Assembly: GCF_000226095.1 (NCBI RefSeq)
Contig: NC_016472.1
Location: 10,788,001 to 10,852,000, forward strand
Length of the DNA: 64,000 nucleotides
From: Thermothelomyces thermophilus ATCC 42464
Lineage: Eukaryota > Ascomycota > Sordariomycetes > Sordariales > Chaetomiaceae
Direction of reading: 5' to 3'
Within the stretch, counting starts at the first letter, position 1, and each line of letters starts with the position of its first letter. Below, piece by piece: positions 1 through 12,074 of this stretch. The notes under the pieces are model-generated. The model worked only from the letters and a program-made list of their open reading frames with translations, had not been told where the DNA came from and did not search any database. Made by a program: the position numbers and the translations under genes.

Positions 1-239
1 CAGAAGTATATATATATATAAATAGTCACTCGTTATGGTGGACTCTGGGAGTTCACTAGTGGTAACAATTACAATCACAGTACTTATACCAAGCATTGCT
101 AATTACTGTAAGAGACAACTCTAAGTGTTGTTGTGAACCCTTTGGCTTCACCGAATCCCTTAGACGACCTACCTGCTGTCCTGCCTAATCTACCTCTGTC
201 TGGACCCTTTTAGAAGAAGTCTGAGTTGGGTTCGTTACA
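1..239 (+). repeat. Partial gypsy LTR at window edge (R-U5 and end of U3)
   Basis: Plus-oriented 3' part of an LTR of the same family as copies A-C. It runs through the shared R-U5 region to the LTR end, where the terminal CA of the CACA end is preserved (ends TTACA). The first ~30 bases resemble the end of U3 of copy A, but the R start reads AGTGGTAACAA as in copy C, so it looks chimeric. It is followed by CCCTT (240-244), the bases expected as a target duplication if it inserted in another LTR. Whether it is a solo LTR or the end of a full element lies outside the window. Confidence 0.85.
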
Positions 240-274
240 CCCTTTCAGAAGAAGTCTGAGTTAGGTTCGTCATA
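240..274 (+). repeat. LTR tail interrupted by the preceding LTR
   Basis: These 35 bases repeat the last part of the LTR (from CCCTTTCAGAAG to the terminus, the end RIP-mutated to CATA). They fit a host LTR split by insertion of the LTR at 1-239. The host LTR itself sits in a LINE that resumes at 275; CTTAT at 275-279 would be its target duplication, but the matching copy is left of the window. Confidence 0.75.
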
Positions 275-536
275 CTTATCTAACAGGCCTATAATAGGCT
301 AAGCTAGAGATTCTAGAAGAGAAGGGCTAGGGCAAGGGGCTAGGAGCCGAAGCCTATAGCCTTAGAGGTAGTAAGGTTAATGGTCTGGTAGTAGGTTTAG
401 GAGGGCTATAGAGGGGGTCGACCCCCCCTATAGACTCTATAAAGAAGGCTATAGGCTATAGAACTAGCCGTGTTAGCTAGCTAAAGCAACCGTTAGAGGG
501 CCGACCAAGCTAGTAGGAAGATATAGCGTATGTTAG
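275..536 (+). mobile_element. LINE copy 1, left fragment
   Basis: Closely similar to the LINE segment that follows position 19200 in LINE copy 2. It encodes the region after the reverse transcriptase, in the degenerate Pro/Arg-rich stretch before the C-terminal Cys motif. It breaks at 536 where gypsy copy A is inserted (GTTAG at 532-536, repeated at 8166-8170) and resumes at 8166. Carries C-to-T/G-to-A decay. Confidence 0.85.
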
Positions 537-995
537 TGTGACGAACCTAACTTAGACTTCTTCTAAAAGGGTTCAGACGGAGGTGAATTAAGCAAGACAA
601 GCGTACAAGTCGTCTAAGGGATTCAATAAAGCCAAAGGGTTTATAACAATACTAGAGTTATCTCCTATAATAGTTAGTAATACTAGGTATAAGTACTTGT
701 AATTGTAGGTTATAGTTACTATCACTGGTAAACTCCTAGAGTCTACTATAACGAGTGGCTATTTATATATATATATACTTCTGCCGATTGCTTATAGTCC
801 CCTTCTATCCTATCCTTGGATTGCCTTTGGTAGCTAGCTATCCTCTACTATCTTTCCCTTTTGGTAATCGTTTACCTGTGGTAGCCCGCGCTCCCTAGCG
901 ATCCTATATTAGCCTTGCTTTGTGCCCTTCTTGATTAGTGGCTTATTTAGCCTCCTATGCCCTACCGGGTCATAGTATATAGTTGGCTCGTGATA
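537..995 (-). repeat. 3' LTR of copy A
   Basis: 459 bp. In plus orientation begins TGTGACGAACC and ends CGTGATA (CGTGACA in its partner, a CpA to TpA change). Its U3 (here the right part, about 760-995) is not alignable by eye with U3 of copies B or C, while R-U5 is. Confidence 0.93.
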
Positions 996-1115
996 CGATG
1001 CCCCCTCTTTAGGGCTTTTGACCTGAAAGCTTCTTATAACTTGTTTCAAATACTATCAATACCCCCTTTTCTTTCCCTATAGGTAACGTCCTTCTTTCGC
1101 TAGCTTCCTTCTGTT

Positions 1116-1775
1116 ATAGTTGATCGTGTTCCCAGGAACCGTTACGATCTTAAGCGTAAATAACATGCTATTACGATTAAGATTGAGCAAGAGGGTTACG
1201 AGGTTACTATACCTTATAAGCATTATTAGAATACAAAGCCGTAAAAGCGTTATATGATAATAGAGGGTTTGAACAAGTATTAGAACTATATTTATATAGG
1301 CAAGAAGTATAGTAGCCCGAACGTTATAGATACCTATAGGTTCCTTATTATTTTCCTTTATAGTCCTAGGTTACTAACTATTTTAGTCCTTTCGAATTTG
1401 TTAGAGTAGGAGAAGGTTTCGAAAGAGATTACTAAGACTAAGGCGCTTCTTACTTAGGCACTAAGCTGTTTAAGTCGATTACGTCGTTTGTAGCAATCCC
1501 TACGCGATCGTAGTACTAAGGTTTTTCATCGTAGCATAGCTCGTCTAGTGGAGGAGGAAGAACTAGATACTCCTCTACTAATATTAGAGACATAGACCCT
1601 TGTAGGTTAGGCTTAGGCGTTAGGTACTTTTGATGTGCTCGATTAGGAGTTAATTAGGTTAGATCCTAGTTCTAATTCTAGCAGGTTCCCTTTTTTTTTA
1701 GTTAGGGAATAGGCTTTAGAGCTAGTTCTTATAGCTAGTTATGATTCTACCAGTAGAACTGCTCTAGTTTCTTAG
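1116..1775 (+). pseudogene. Antisense Zn-cluster/coiled-coil gene relic of copy A
   Basis: Reads antisense to gag-pol, from near the 3' LTR inward. The start codon is probably RIP-mutated (ATA at 1116). The frame contains a cluster with the spacing C-X2-C-X8-C-X8-C-X2-C-X6-C in which all six cysteines are now tyrosine codons (TAT), as expected from TGY to TAY. A likely intron ends at TTTTAG (3' splice site near 1386) with a CTAAC branch site. The second part encodes a Leu/Arg-rich coiled coil followed by an acidic run. The frame ends at a TAG at 1773-1775 inside the antisense of the chromodomain tail, the same relative place as in copy B. It is a different protein from those in B and C but has the same layout. 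Confidence 0.7.
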
Positions 1776-4700
1776 GATAACTTAGGTTCTTAACTAGTTC
1801 TTATAAGTTATCTTCTAATCCAAAATTAAGCCATTTGACTAGGTACTATAGTTCTCCGTTAATAATATATAAATCTAGGATTTCTTTAACATCCTATTCT
1901 TTCTCTTTATCCTCTACTTTAATATATATAGTAACCTTAGCGTTCTTCGGTACTAGTTCGAGAAGTGAAATATGAAAAACATCTGTCTATAGTCGTATAG
2001 ATAACGGTAACGATAGTCGGTAGTTAGATGTCGAGATTCGTTCTTTGATAACAAAGGGTCTGACCTTTTTAAAGTCTAGCTTTATACTTAGTCGTTTGGT
2101 TCGTAGGTTTCGTACGATTAGGTAGACTTTGTCTCCCCTCTTTAGGCGAGGTCCCTTAAGCTTGTGTTTGTTATAGTAGTTCTTTATTCTAGTTCTAACA
2201 AACTCAAGTTCTTTTTTAAGCTTCTTATATAGTATGTATATTTATTCTACTTTGACTGCTGCTCTTGGTACTATGACCTCTAGTCCTTACCTAAGGTCTG
2301 CTTTATATCTATAGTTTACGAAGAATAGTATAACTTTGGTTATTTCCATTGGCATTATATTATAGGCGAGTTATACTATTAGCAATAGCATGACCTAGTC
2401 GTCCTACTAGTAGTTAATATAAGAATAGAGGTATTACTTGACAACTTGGTTTAGTTGTTCCGTTTGTCTGTCAGTCTATAGGTAGTATGCCGTTAATAGC
2501 TTACTATTAACGCCTAATCGTTATATTAATGCTTACTGAAACTTTGATACGAACTTAGTATCTCTGTTAGTGATCTATTCCTATAGCTAAGCGTATACTA
2601 ATGCGATTTGCCGATAGATTATATCTACTAACTGTTCCGCTATCTAGGACTCTTTATAGGGAAAGAAGTATACCTATTTAGTTAGGCAGTCTATTATAAT
2701 AAGAATACTATTGTAGATTACCCCTATAGCTATATCCTTAGATTTTAGCAATTTCGTAATAAAGTCTATTGTAACTCAACTCTATAGTTTGTTAGCTATT
2801 AGTAGTAGCTAAAGTAGCCTATATGGCTTATGTCGTGCCATTTTGCTTCGATTATAGATATCGTAGTTTCGTACGACTTCCTTAACTCGTATTGTTAACT
2901 ATAGAAAGTCGTAATGTTTTTTGACTTATACCATAGTCTTCGTAACTCCTTTATATCCTCCGAGTTTCGACTCGTAGAGTCCTTAAATCATTTGTAGCTA
3001 TTAATCTTTGTCGTAGATATACGCTTTACCTCGGTACTAGAGTTTCCTATCTTTTTCTTCCACTCTATTAGATACCATTAGTCTAGGTATTGCTTGATAC
3101 TATGCCTTGTTAATCCTTTCTTCTCGAAAGATTATATAACATTCTAGGAATAAGTTAAGTAGGTCATCTCCTACGGGTATCTACGGTTTGTAATATAGCG
3201 TTCTATCTATTTGTTCCTTAAATAATAGTAGCGTTGTTTCCGTTTGTCCTTCCGTATAATCCGTTCGTCGGCTTAAGGCATCTGCTTATACGTTCTCTTT
3301 ACCCTTCTTATAGCGGATCTCAAAATTGAATTCTATAAGGAATTTTACCTATTATATTTGTTGTCTATTAAGCTCCTTTGTTATTATAAAGTATTGTAAA
3401 TTCTTATAATCTGTATATACTTATACTAGTTTAATCGTACTACTAAGTTATAGTTACTATTCCTTAAAGGCTTTAATAATCGCAAGTAGTTCCTTATTAT
3501 AAATCGGATAATTAAGATATAGTCTATTAAGCTTCTTTAAAAAGAAGGCTATAGGATATAGCTTCCCTTGTTTATCTTATTATCCTAACTATCCTCTGAT
3601 AGCATAGTCTAAAGCGTCCGTTTCTACCTTAAATGGCTTCTTAGGGTCTGGTAGTACTAGTACTAGATCTTTAGTAATAGCGTCGCAGATCTATATAAAT
3701 GCTTACTCGTGTTACTCTTTCTATAGAAATTTAGCGTTCTTCTTAATAAGTTTATACAAAGGTTATATAATTGCTCTAAAGTTCCTAATAAACATCCGGT
3801 AGAAGTTTATAAACCTAATAAAACTTCGTACTTCCATAACTGACGTCGGTTATAGCTAATCCTTAATAGCTTTGACCTTTAAAGGTTCTATCCGGATTTA
3901 TCCTAGGGATATCTTATATCCTAAAAACACCGTCTTCCTAATATAGAATTCGCTCTTTTCCTTGTTAATTAATAGCTTATATACGTATAATATATCTAGC
4001 ACTACTCTTATATACTTCTAGTATTCGTCTATCGTTTTAGAGAAGATAAGTATATCGTCGAGATAATATACTGTAAATTTGTTAAGAAAGGGTTAGATAG
4101 CTTGATCAATTAGGGCTTAGAACGTTGCTAGCGTGTTTGTAAGTCTAAATAACATAACAAGGTACTTATAGTAGCTATAGGGTATCCTAAAGGCCGTTTT
4201 CTACTTATCGCCTTCTTTGATCTATATATAGTTATAGGCCGATGGCAAGTCAAGATACGTGAAATATTAGGCTCCTGCTAACTAATCTTAGAGCTATAAG
4301 ATTAGTAGTAATAGGTATCGGTTTTTCACGGTCTATTCGTTAAGTTACCGATAGTCAACGTATAACTATAGCTTTCCGTCTTTCTTAGGCACAAACAAGA
4401 TTAGGTAGCCTACTAACGATATTAACAGGCAGATATATCCTCTTCGAAGATTCTCCTCCAAGTATCACTTAAGTTCTTTATTCTATATCTAGCTTATATA
4501 GTAAATCTTAAAGAACTTTAGTTATACTCCTTCCTTAAGCTTGATCTCGTGATCCTATAGGCCGTATTCTAGTAATCCTTCCAGATACTTTAGTTCGAAT
4601 GCTAGGTATCCTTTATATTCCTTTGGTACTTCCCTAGTCTTGTCTTGTCTCTTGGCTTTCTAATAGTATACGAACTTGGTTCTATCTACGGCAATGCTAG

Positions 4701-7679
4701 CGATTTCTCCTATCTTAACCTACTACTCTAGTTATAATGCTTTACATTTGTTAATAGAGAGAATAGCTATCGGCGATTTAGCTTGTTCCTCCTATTGCAA
4801 TGTTAATATCGTTATACCGCTTCTTCCAAAGTCTATAGTGGTCTGCCTGCTACTATCTATCTCTTATAGTAGATCCGTAGGACATGCCTTCCCCTGAGCA
4901 TCGTCTGCTTACGATCCTTACGTGCTCCCTATCTTGCTAGTTAAATATAACTCTATTTAGGGTTATAGGTAGCTACCATTCTTCTAGCTAATGTCTAGGT
5001 TATAATCTTTATACTATAGTAATCCTAATATTATATCTTTATTGTTACTTATATTTACGATGCTAAATACAACTACTATAGTTTTCCCTGCTATAATGAT
5101 ATCGATCGGTTTAGTCTCCCTATATACTTATTATATCGGAAATAGCCCTTTAACTATACTATGCTTCTACTTCATTCTCTAGGGTATCTGTAGCTAATTT
5201 ATAAGTGTCGGCGAAATCAGGTTTATCTCTACTCTACTATCTACTAGTACGAGCATTTCATGCTGTTTCCATTATACTATTATCCATAATCGCTTATCTT
5301 ACTACCGTTGTCTAAAGATTATAGCGATTTCCTATATTTCTGCTAGGAGGTCTCGATATAGTAGTCTCTTACGCTAGTTCCTCCTATACTACGCTACTAC
5401 TTGCTGCTATATAGGCGTTAATGGTTTTCGGGTTCCTCGAAGGGCCCTGATCTATTCCCTAGGTTAGTGCTAACCTCTTTAGTTGTTTGGCTAATAGCAG
5501 CTTCGTCGATTATACTTATTTCTATAAGCCATTAAGTGCTAGTAGCTTCCTACTATTAGGTCCGTTTTACTTTCCGTCGTACGTACTATAGCTTTATCTA
5601 AAGCTCCTAAATCTACGATTTCCTTTCGTCCGTGTAATAGAGGTAGTCGTTACTTTGGCACGAGTCTTATATATCTTGTCCTGTTCTATAGTACCTAGGC
5701 TAGGCTCATTTTAGTACTATCGTAATGCCTTTTAGATCGTAGGCTTCGATTTTCTAGAGCAATTCGGCCGCTCTATTTCCTATATTATAGACCTATTCCA
5801 TAGGGTAGAGGCTTCCGTCCTCATTTCCTTGTCAGGTCGGCTAGTAATTGTTTTCGAACTTGTTACGAAAGTAGTATCGGCATTTATATAATATATACTA
5901 GAACTAGGGCACTTATATATATACCTCGTATTACGGGTATAGTTATATAGTGTTGCCTAGAAGGTATTAGAATTCTTTTCTAAATCCTTCCTACTATACA
6001 TATACTATAGGTACTCTAATGCTAAGGTAAGAGTATTTCTTCTAGTAGTTTTCCTATATACATTCGTCTTTTCTATAGTTTACACGTATAAACTAGTACT
6101 CTAGGTTCTATATATTATAGCTAAGTTACTAATCGTTAAAATGCTTGGCGTAGCTATCAGGCCTATTATATATTATAGGCTATTTCCCTTTAATGGTTTC
6201 TACGATACATCGGAGTTCCCTTATCTCGTCCCTTATTTTATTGCTCTACTAGGTAAGTCGAATCAAGCGTCTATCCTGTTCACGTAGTTCCGTATTAAGC
6301 TAGAAAACTTTGTTACGGTACTATTCGATTTGTTCCTAGAGGAATAGAACATTAGGTCCAGGTCTTTCGATTCCTTAGGTATCGGTTATCTACGATCTAT
6401 CCCGCCTCTAGGTAACTATAAAACCCTACTGCCTTAAGGCTAGAAGAATCGAAATTGGTAGTACATATTCTCCTACTATATCCTATTTGGCAAGACCTAT
6501 TTCTAGGTCTATAGTAACTAGTTCGGAGTATAGTGCTTATTTGTCTTTACTATCGCTATTATATCCGAGACTATCTATATTACTATCCCTATTCTTATAG
6601 CTTATAGCTATTACTTCGATGATATCCTTAGCGGTTTCGTTAATAGTTATAATTTCCTTTCTAAGGACTAGTTTCTAGTCTTTCTTCGGGCTTTAATATT
6701 CTCGTTTATAGTGTCCTTTCTTTCTATAGTTATAGTAGGTAACGTTAGACTTGTCTTTAGCCGTCTTTTTCTTGTCCTGCTTCTATGCTATATCTATATC
6801 TATAGCTCTAGGATATATTCTATGCGATGTGCTAACGTATACTTGTTTTTTCTTATTATTAGCCTTAACTATAGTTCTATTTATCTAACCTCGTTTCTAT
6901 TACTCTTATATATAGAGTCGATTATCGATTCTAATAGCCTATGTAATATATTTATCTAGAGTCTTAGGCTAGTTATACTTATATAGTTTATCTTTAACCT
7001 TTTCCTTTAGGCTATTATAGAATAGTTACATTAATACCTCGTTATTAAGCTAAGACTTAAGTATATCCTATCTAAACTATATAATATAGGAAGCTACTAA
7101 CTTGGTCTATTAGAGATTAGTAAGTCTTTCTTATATATAAATCTTCTTATCTTTATTACTAAAAACCTTTTAAAGTTCTTCTTTAAACCGGTCGTAGGAT
7201 CGAAAAACTACCTATATAAACACGTCTTAGTCGTCTTTATCTTCTTTAGTAAGATAGTCATTCTATATAGGCTTAAACCATCTAAGTACCTTATCCTCTA
7301 GTCTTATAGCTATATAGAAGACTTTGGCTCTATTATCTAGAAACTTGTCATCATTAAGCTAGAAGTAAGATTAGAGGTTTGTTAGGAATCCTATAAGATC
7401 TTCCTTAGTTCCTCTATATTTACTAGGTAGTTCGATCTTAATACGGTTCGCTTTGGCGCCCTCGAGTGCCTTGATTTTGGCATAGGCCTCGTTAACCAGC
7501 TTTTACGAGTGCTTTTCGCCGTTTTCGAGTTCCTTGATCCGAGCTTAAGTAACCTTATCTCTCTAGTCTAACTCCTAGATCCGCTGCTAGAGTTAACCAA
7601 GCTAGGTAAGCAGCTATTCGGCCGTGACGTTGGTAGCTATGTCGATATCAAGGTCAAAATCACCTCCGTTTTGAGCTAT
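1690..7679 (-). pseudogene. gag-pol of copy A (RIP pseudogene)
   Basis: Gag start is ATA (was ATG) at 7679. The Gag/Pol layout follows copy C: coiled coil, zinc knuckle, extra coiled-coil/His-Cys domain, protease, RT with YLDD, RNase H, integrase, chromodomain. Many in-frame TAG/TAA. The frameshift region near 5430-5450 is altered: the heptamer would derive from GGGGAAC, and one hairpin arm reads GGAACCC. The right limit is set by the gag start; the left limit is approximate. Confidence 0.8.
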
Positions 7680-7706
7680 AATAGAACAAAGGGAGTGATA
7701 GCAACG

Positions 7707-8165
7707 TGTAATAAACCTAACTTAGACTTCTTCTAAAAGGGTTTAGATAGAGGTAAATTAAGTGGGACAAGTGTATAAGTTATCTAAGGGATTTGGTAAA
7801 GCTAAAGGGTTTATAATAATACTAGAGTTATCTCCTATAATAGTTAGTAATACTAGGTATAAGTACTTATAATTATAGGTTATAGTTGCTATTACTAGTA
7901 AACTCCTGGAGTTTACTATAATGAGTGGCTATTTATATGTATATATACTTCTGTTAATTGCTTATAGTCCCTTTCTATCCTGTCCTTGGATTGCCTTTGG
8001 TAGCTAGTTATCCTCTGCTATCTTTCCCTTTTGGTAATTGTTCGCCTGTGGTAGCCCGCGCTCCCTAGCGATCCTATGTCAGCCTCGCTTCGTGCCCTTC
8101 CTAATTGGTGGCTTATTTAGCCTCCTGTGCCCTACCGGGTCGTGGTATATGGTTAGCTCGTGACA
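7707..8165 (-). repeat. 5' LTR of copy A
   Basis: 459 bp, same length as its partner at 537-995, beginning TGTAATAAACC (TGTGACGAACC mutated) and ending CGTGACA. Followed by the GTTAG duplication (8166-8170). Confidence 0.93.
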
Positions 8166-8765
8166 GTTAGACAAGGACCCCCCGTGCCTGGTCTTTATAG
8201 GGGAAGGCCTATAAAGGCACTAGAGCCTAACAAAGGCCTAGAGCTCCCTACTAGTATAGGCCTATATAGGGGCTATTAGCCTCCGTGACTTCCTTTTTAG
8301 GGTTTAAGTTCTAGGGGTTAGTACCTCCTATTGTGCCTATAGCCAGGGGAGGGAAACTGTAGAGCACCTAGTCGTATAGTGCCCGAACCTACCAAGAAGC
8401 CGAACGTAGGAATCCTGGGAAATACGGTCGCAAAGGGACCTAGACCTTGTTTTACAGGGTATAGGGGCCTGTAACCATCGTTTGGCAAGGAGGGTTCTAC
8501 GGTGGCTAATGGACCTAGGGAGGCTCCCGGAATACCGCCTTATAAGAAGGCTAGACCGGGAGGGAAGGCCCCTTTAGGGCCATTCTAGCCACTTCTCCTT
8601 TTCTTTATAGTGTATTAGTATTCTAGATCAGGCATTAAAGGAAGGATAGAGGTTTTTATCTAGCCTATTAGGTACGGTTTCCTTTATATATAACTAGAGA
8701 GGCTCTGGCATGCTTATTAGCATAATAGTGTAGGGCTAATAATAATAATAATAATAATAATAATA
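8166..8765 (+). mobile_element. LINE copy 1, right fragment with (TAA)n tail
   Basis: Continues the LINE interrupted at 536. It encodes the C-terminal region after RT, including a Cys-rich motif of the C-x-C...H...C kind found at the end of Tad-like LINE proteins, now broken by stops. It ends in a run of about nine TAA units (8737-8765), the 3' tail of the element; the tail of LINE copy 2 is similar but shorter. Confidence 0.88.
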
Positions 8766-10190
8766 TTTTGTAGTAGCGGATTGCTATTGTTTTGGCACTT
8801 TGTTATTATAGCTTTATTCGTGATTATATATAGAATAGGTAGGTATTAGGTGCCTTTATTTTCATATATATATTACTATTATTATAGTTACTATTCGAGT
8901 GTTTTTGTCTAAAGATTTGCTTTATTATAAATATATCTAGTGGTTACTATAGCGTTAGGAAGGTCTTTACTATAGTAATAAGAATAATATTTAACTCTCT
9001 TAGAGGGCTACCTTTCGCTCTCGATTTTCTTTTAATCTTTAACCTTATCTTCCTTATATCATTTGCTCTTCGGCCGCCTATAATTTAATTTTTCAATTTT
9101 CAAATCTTCATTTTTGTATCTATAGTAATACTATAGAGATTTAGTAGCTTAGTACGGCTGACTTGCTACTATATATACAGTGCTTATATAGCGCTATTAA
9201 AGAAATCAAGGCAAATGACGAGGTTCTCTTTGACATTTAATATATATATCTTATTACTAGCTTGTTCAAGTGTTTTTAGTGCTACTAGGGCTATTAGATA
9301 AGCTGCCTCCTAGTAAGTATACGCTTTAGGAGTAATTCCCTAGGTATTAATGATTATTTAGGCTACTAGTATTATAACTAGCGATATAGTTAATCTTATA
9401 ATCATAATTTAGTCTATTTATAAGGTTGTTTTAGCCTTAAAGCCAGACGTGGCTAACTCTAAGGATTTACTTACGCTTAGTAAGAGCTATTACTACTATA
9501 TTACCATATTTACGAACGATATAGTTGTTACTTTTGAGGCGGTTGAGAAATACTACTGGTCTAATATAGGCCTTATTAATAATAGTAATAAGAAGATTAC
9601 TTCTATAGGAACCTGTTCATTTTCGCTTATAATTTAGCGTAGGTATTAATATATTTATAGGAGTAATGGCTAGTATATAGCAAGTTCGTGACCGATTATA
9701 AGCAAGCGATTGTAGCTACTAACCTATAGCCTGAGTTTAATGCTAGTATAGTGCATTTGGTCGCGTTTTAGTCTGGCTAATTATTTACTAATATAATATA
9801 GGTGCTATACGATCTTGTAATCTAGTAGCATTTGCTATTACCTTATTTAGAGCCTATTGACGAGGGTTATATCGCTTAGTAAATAGCTAAGTATAAGTTT
9901 ATTACCAAACTAGGTATACTTGTAATAGGGGCCTTAGGTAGTAAAGGCAAGGTGGCCTAATTCTTAGGTAAATATATAGCAAACTTAGAATTTGTTTCCT
10001 ATAGTAGGTTTTAGCAGGGTTTTTAGGGTAGTGAAATTTTGTCCTATTTTTATTTTTCTTAATTATATAAAATAAATACCCTTTCGGCCCTAAATTAATA
10101 TTATAGATTTGCTCTACCAGTTTATAGTGCCTATAATATAAATGTTTTTTTTTTTACTAATTTTAGTATCTCTAGTAAGGCCTTCTTTAC
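8766..10190. other. AT-rich decayed sequence, unidentified
   Basis: Very TpA-rich sequence between the two LINEs, with a 12-base T run near 10145. A plus-strand reading frame with few stops runs about 9419-9637, including an ATG at 9449, but I recognise no domain. It may be the 3' end or LTR of the old gypsy element into which LINE copy 2 inserted, or another relic. Confidence 0.5.
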
Positions 10191-10205
10191 TATAGTTTTA
10201 ACGTA
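10191..10205. repeat. 15-bp target site duplication of LINE copy 2 (left)
   Basis: TATAGTTTTAACGTA occurs here and again at 20049-20063, exactly flanking the LINE. Both copies are identical although the surroundings are heavily mutated. Confidence 0.9.
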
Positions 10206-11532
10206 GGAGCCGAAGTTCGAAATAAGCCAGGAGGTCATAGTAGGCGAAGTCAAGGCAGTACTAGCTAGGGCGGCCCCGTAGAAAGCCCTAAGGGAGGACC
10301 TCCTCCCTATAGGCCTATTGAAGGCCTATAGGCGGCCGCTCTACCGGATACTAGCTAAACTAGCCTCGGAGAGTCTACGGCTCGGCTGTTTCCCGGCCCG
10401 GTTTAAAAGGGCTAAGACAGTGGTCCTCCGTAAGCCCGGCAAACCCCTACAGGCCTACTTCACCCCGGGTGGCTACAGGCCCATAGCACTCCTACCAACA
10501 GTGGGCAAAGTGCTAGAGGCTATAGTCGCCCGGAAGGTAACGGCCGTCGCAGAGGCCTACGGGCTTCTACCGGCCGAACAGATAGGCAACCGGGAACATA
10601 GGTCTACAGAACTAGCCATCCGGCTTGTTACGGCTCAGGTTCAGGAGGCTTGGAGGCACAAGGCGGCTGCCTCCCTCCTACAGCTCGACATCTCAGGGGC
10701 TTTCGACACCGTTAACCACACCCGGCTACTAGCTACCTTACGGAGCCAGGGCTTCCCGAAGTGGTTAGTGGTCTGGGTCAGGGAGTGGCTGCGAGATAGG
10801 GTGGCTATCCTTCACTTCGATGGCCAGGAAACGGAGGATATAGCAGTAAGGGCTGGGGTCCTACAGGGGTCACCCCTCTCCCCTATACTGTTTATCCTCT
10901 ATATAGCCTCCCTTTACCAGGCCATCCGCCGGGCCAGCCCCGCGGTCAGTTTGATAGGCTTCGCCGACGATACTAACCTCCTAGCCTTTGGGAGGGCCGA
11001 GGAGGCCTGCAACGGTCAGCTACAGAGGGCCTGGGAGGCCTGCCTTCAGTGGGCAAGGACCCGGGGTATAGCTTTTGCCCCGGAGAAGTGCGAGCTCATT
11101 CACTTCAACAGGGGCCGGAAACAGTGGTCGCGACCGCTAGAGCTCCTACAGCCCGGAGGGGGTACTACCACTATAGCCCCGTCGAAGTCGGCTAGATTCC
11201 TTAGGGTCTGGCTAGACTAGAGGCTACAGTGGGGCCCCTACTACGTAAAGGTGGCTAAGAAGCTAGAAACCTAGGAGTTTGCCCTAACCAGGCTTGCTAC
11301 GAAGACCTGGGGCCCTAGCCTCCTACAGGCCCGCGAGGTCTATACCAAGTATATCCGTAGCGCCCTAGCTTACGGAGCCTTAAACTTCTACAAGCCTACC
11401 AAGCCAGGGGGCAAGCCGGAAAGCCCTACTAGGGAACTATCAAAGGCCTAACACAGGGCCCTTCGAGTAGTTACCGGGGCCTATAAGGCTACCCATATCC
11501 GGTGCCTCGAAACGGAAGCCTAGGTGCCGCCC
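10206..11532 (+). pseudogene. Reverse transcriptase of 5'-truncated Tad-like LINE (copy 2, first part)
   Basis: A long open stretch (10318-11220, 300 codons) encodes the LINE RT palm and fingers: the GYRPIALLPT motif, a QLDISGAFDTV motif (motif A), GVLQGSPLSPILF (motif B) and FADDTNLL (catalytic motif C). A TAG at 11218-11220 and later stops break the frame, but it stays recognisable to 11532, where gypsy copy B interrupts it. The element lacks its ORF1, endonuclease and 5' end: it begins right after the target duplication inside the region just before RT, typical of incomplete reverse transcription. Less RIP-decayed than neighbouring gypsy sequence (higher GC). Confidence 0.92.
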
Positions 11533-11959
11533 TGTGACAAACCCAACTCAGACTTCTTCTGAAAGGGTTCAGACGAAGGTAGATTGAGCAGGACAAGTAG
11601 GCAGGTCATCTAAGGGATTTGGTAAAGCCAAGGGGTTTACAACAACACTTAGAGTTATCTCTTATAGTAATTAGCAATGCTTAGTATAAGTACTATGATT
11701 GTGATTACTATCACTGGTAAACTCCTAGAGTCTACTATAACGAGTGACTATCTATATATATATATAATCCTAGGATCACTAGCGGTCGTGGTGATCCTCT
11801 GTACTAGCTTACCTAGCTTACGTCGTAAGCTAGTGATCCTCTGCTAGGATCATTTCTTACTAAGTGTGATCCTGTCCTGATTAGTTCATCATTCTTTGGC
11901 TTGATTAGCCTATTTATGTCGGTAGCCTAGGCAGTAGCTACATATATATTTCTATAATA
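11533..11959 (-). repeat. 3' LTR of copy B
   Basis: 427 bp, from TGTGACAAACCC to TAATA (from TGACA). R-U5 resembles copies A and C. U3 differs from both and carries a repeated GATCCT/CTAGGATC motif. Confidence 0.93.
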
Positions 11960-12074
11960 CGATGCCCTCCCTTTAAGGCTTTCGACCTGAAAGCCCTCTT
12001 TAGATCGTTTCAAATAGCGCTAATATCCTTTTCCTACGTATACCTTACAATTTTTCCCTTTTTCTATATTGCTA

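Larger units (their letters stand above)
537..8165 (-). mobile_element. Gypsy chromovirus copy A (full length, RIP-decayed)
   Basis: A 7.6-kb LTR retrotransposon on the minus strand, with 459-bp LTRs at both ends and a 5-bp target duplication GTTAG. Same family as copies B and C: gag with coiled coil, retropepsin, RT, RNase H, integrase and chromodomain, all broken by many TAG/TAA codons. It retains the YLDD RT motif (about 4040-4070). It carries a plus-strand antisense gene relic at 1116-1775. Very high TpA content; inserted in LINE copy 1. Confidence 0.93.

Noticed and set aside
8737-8765. (TAA)n runs as an independent microsatellite
   Set aside because: Both occurrences are the 3' tails of LINE copies, at the element end and next to a target duplication in copy 2.
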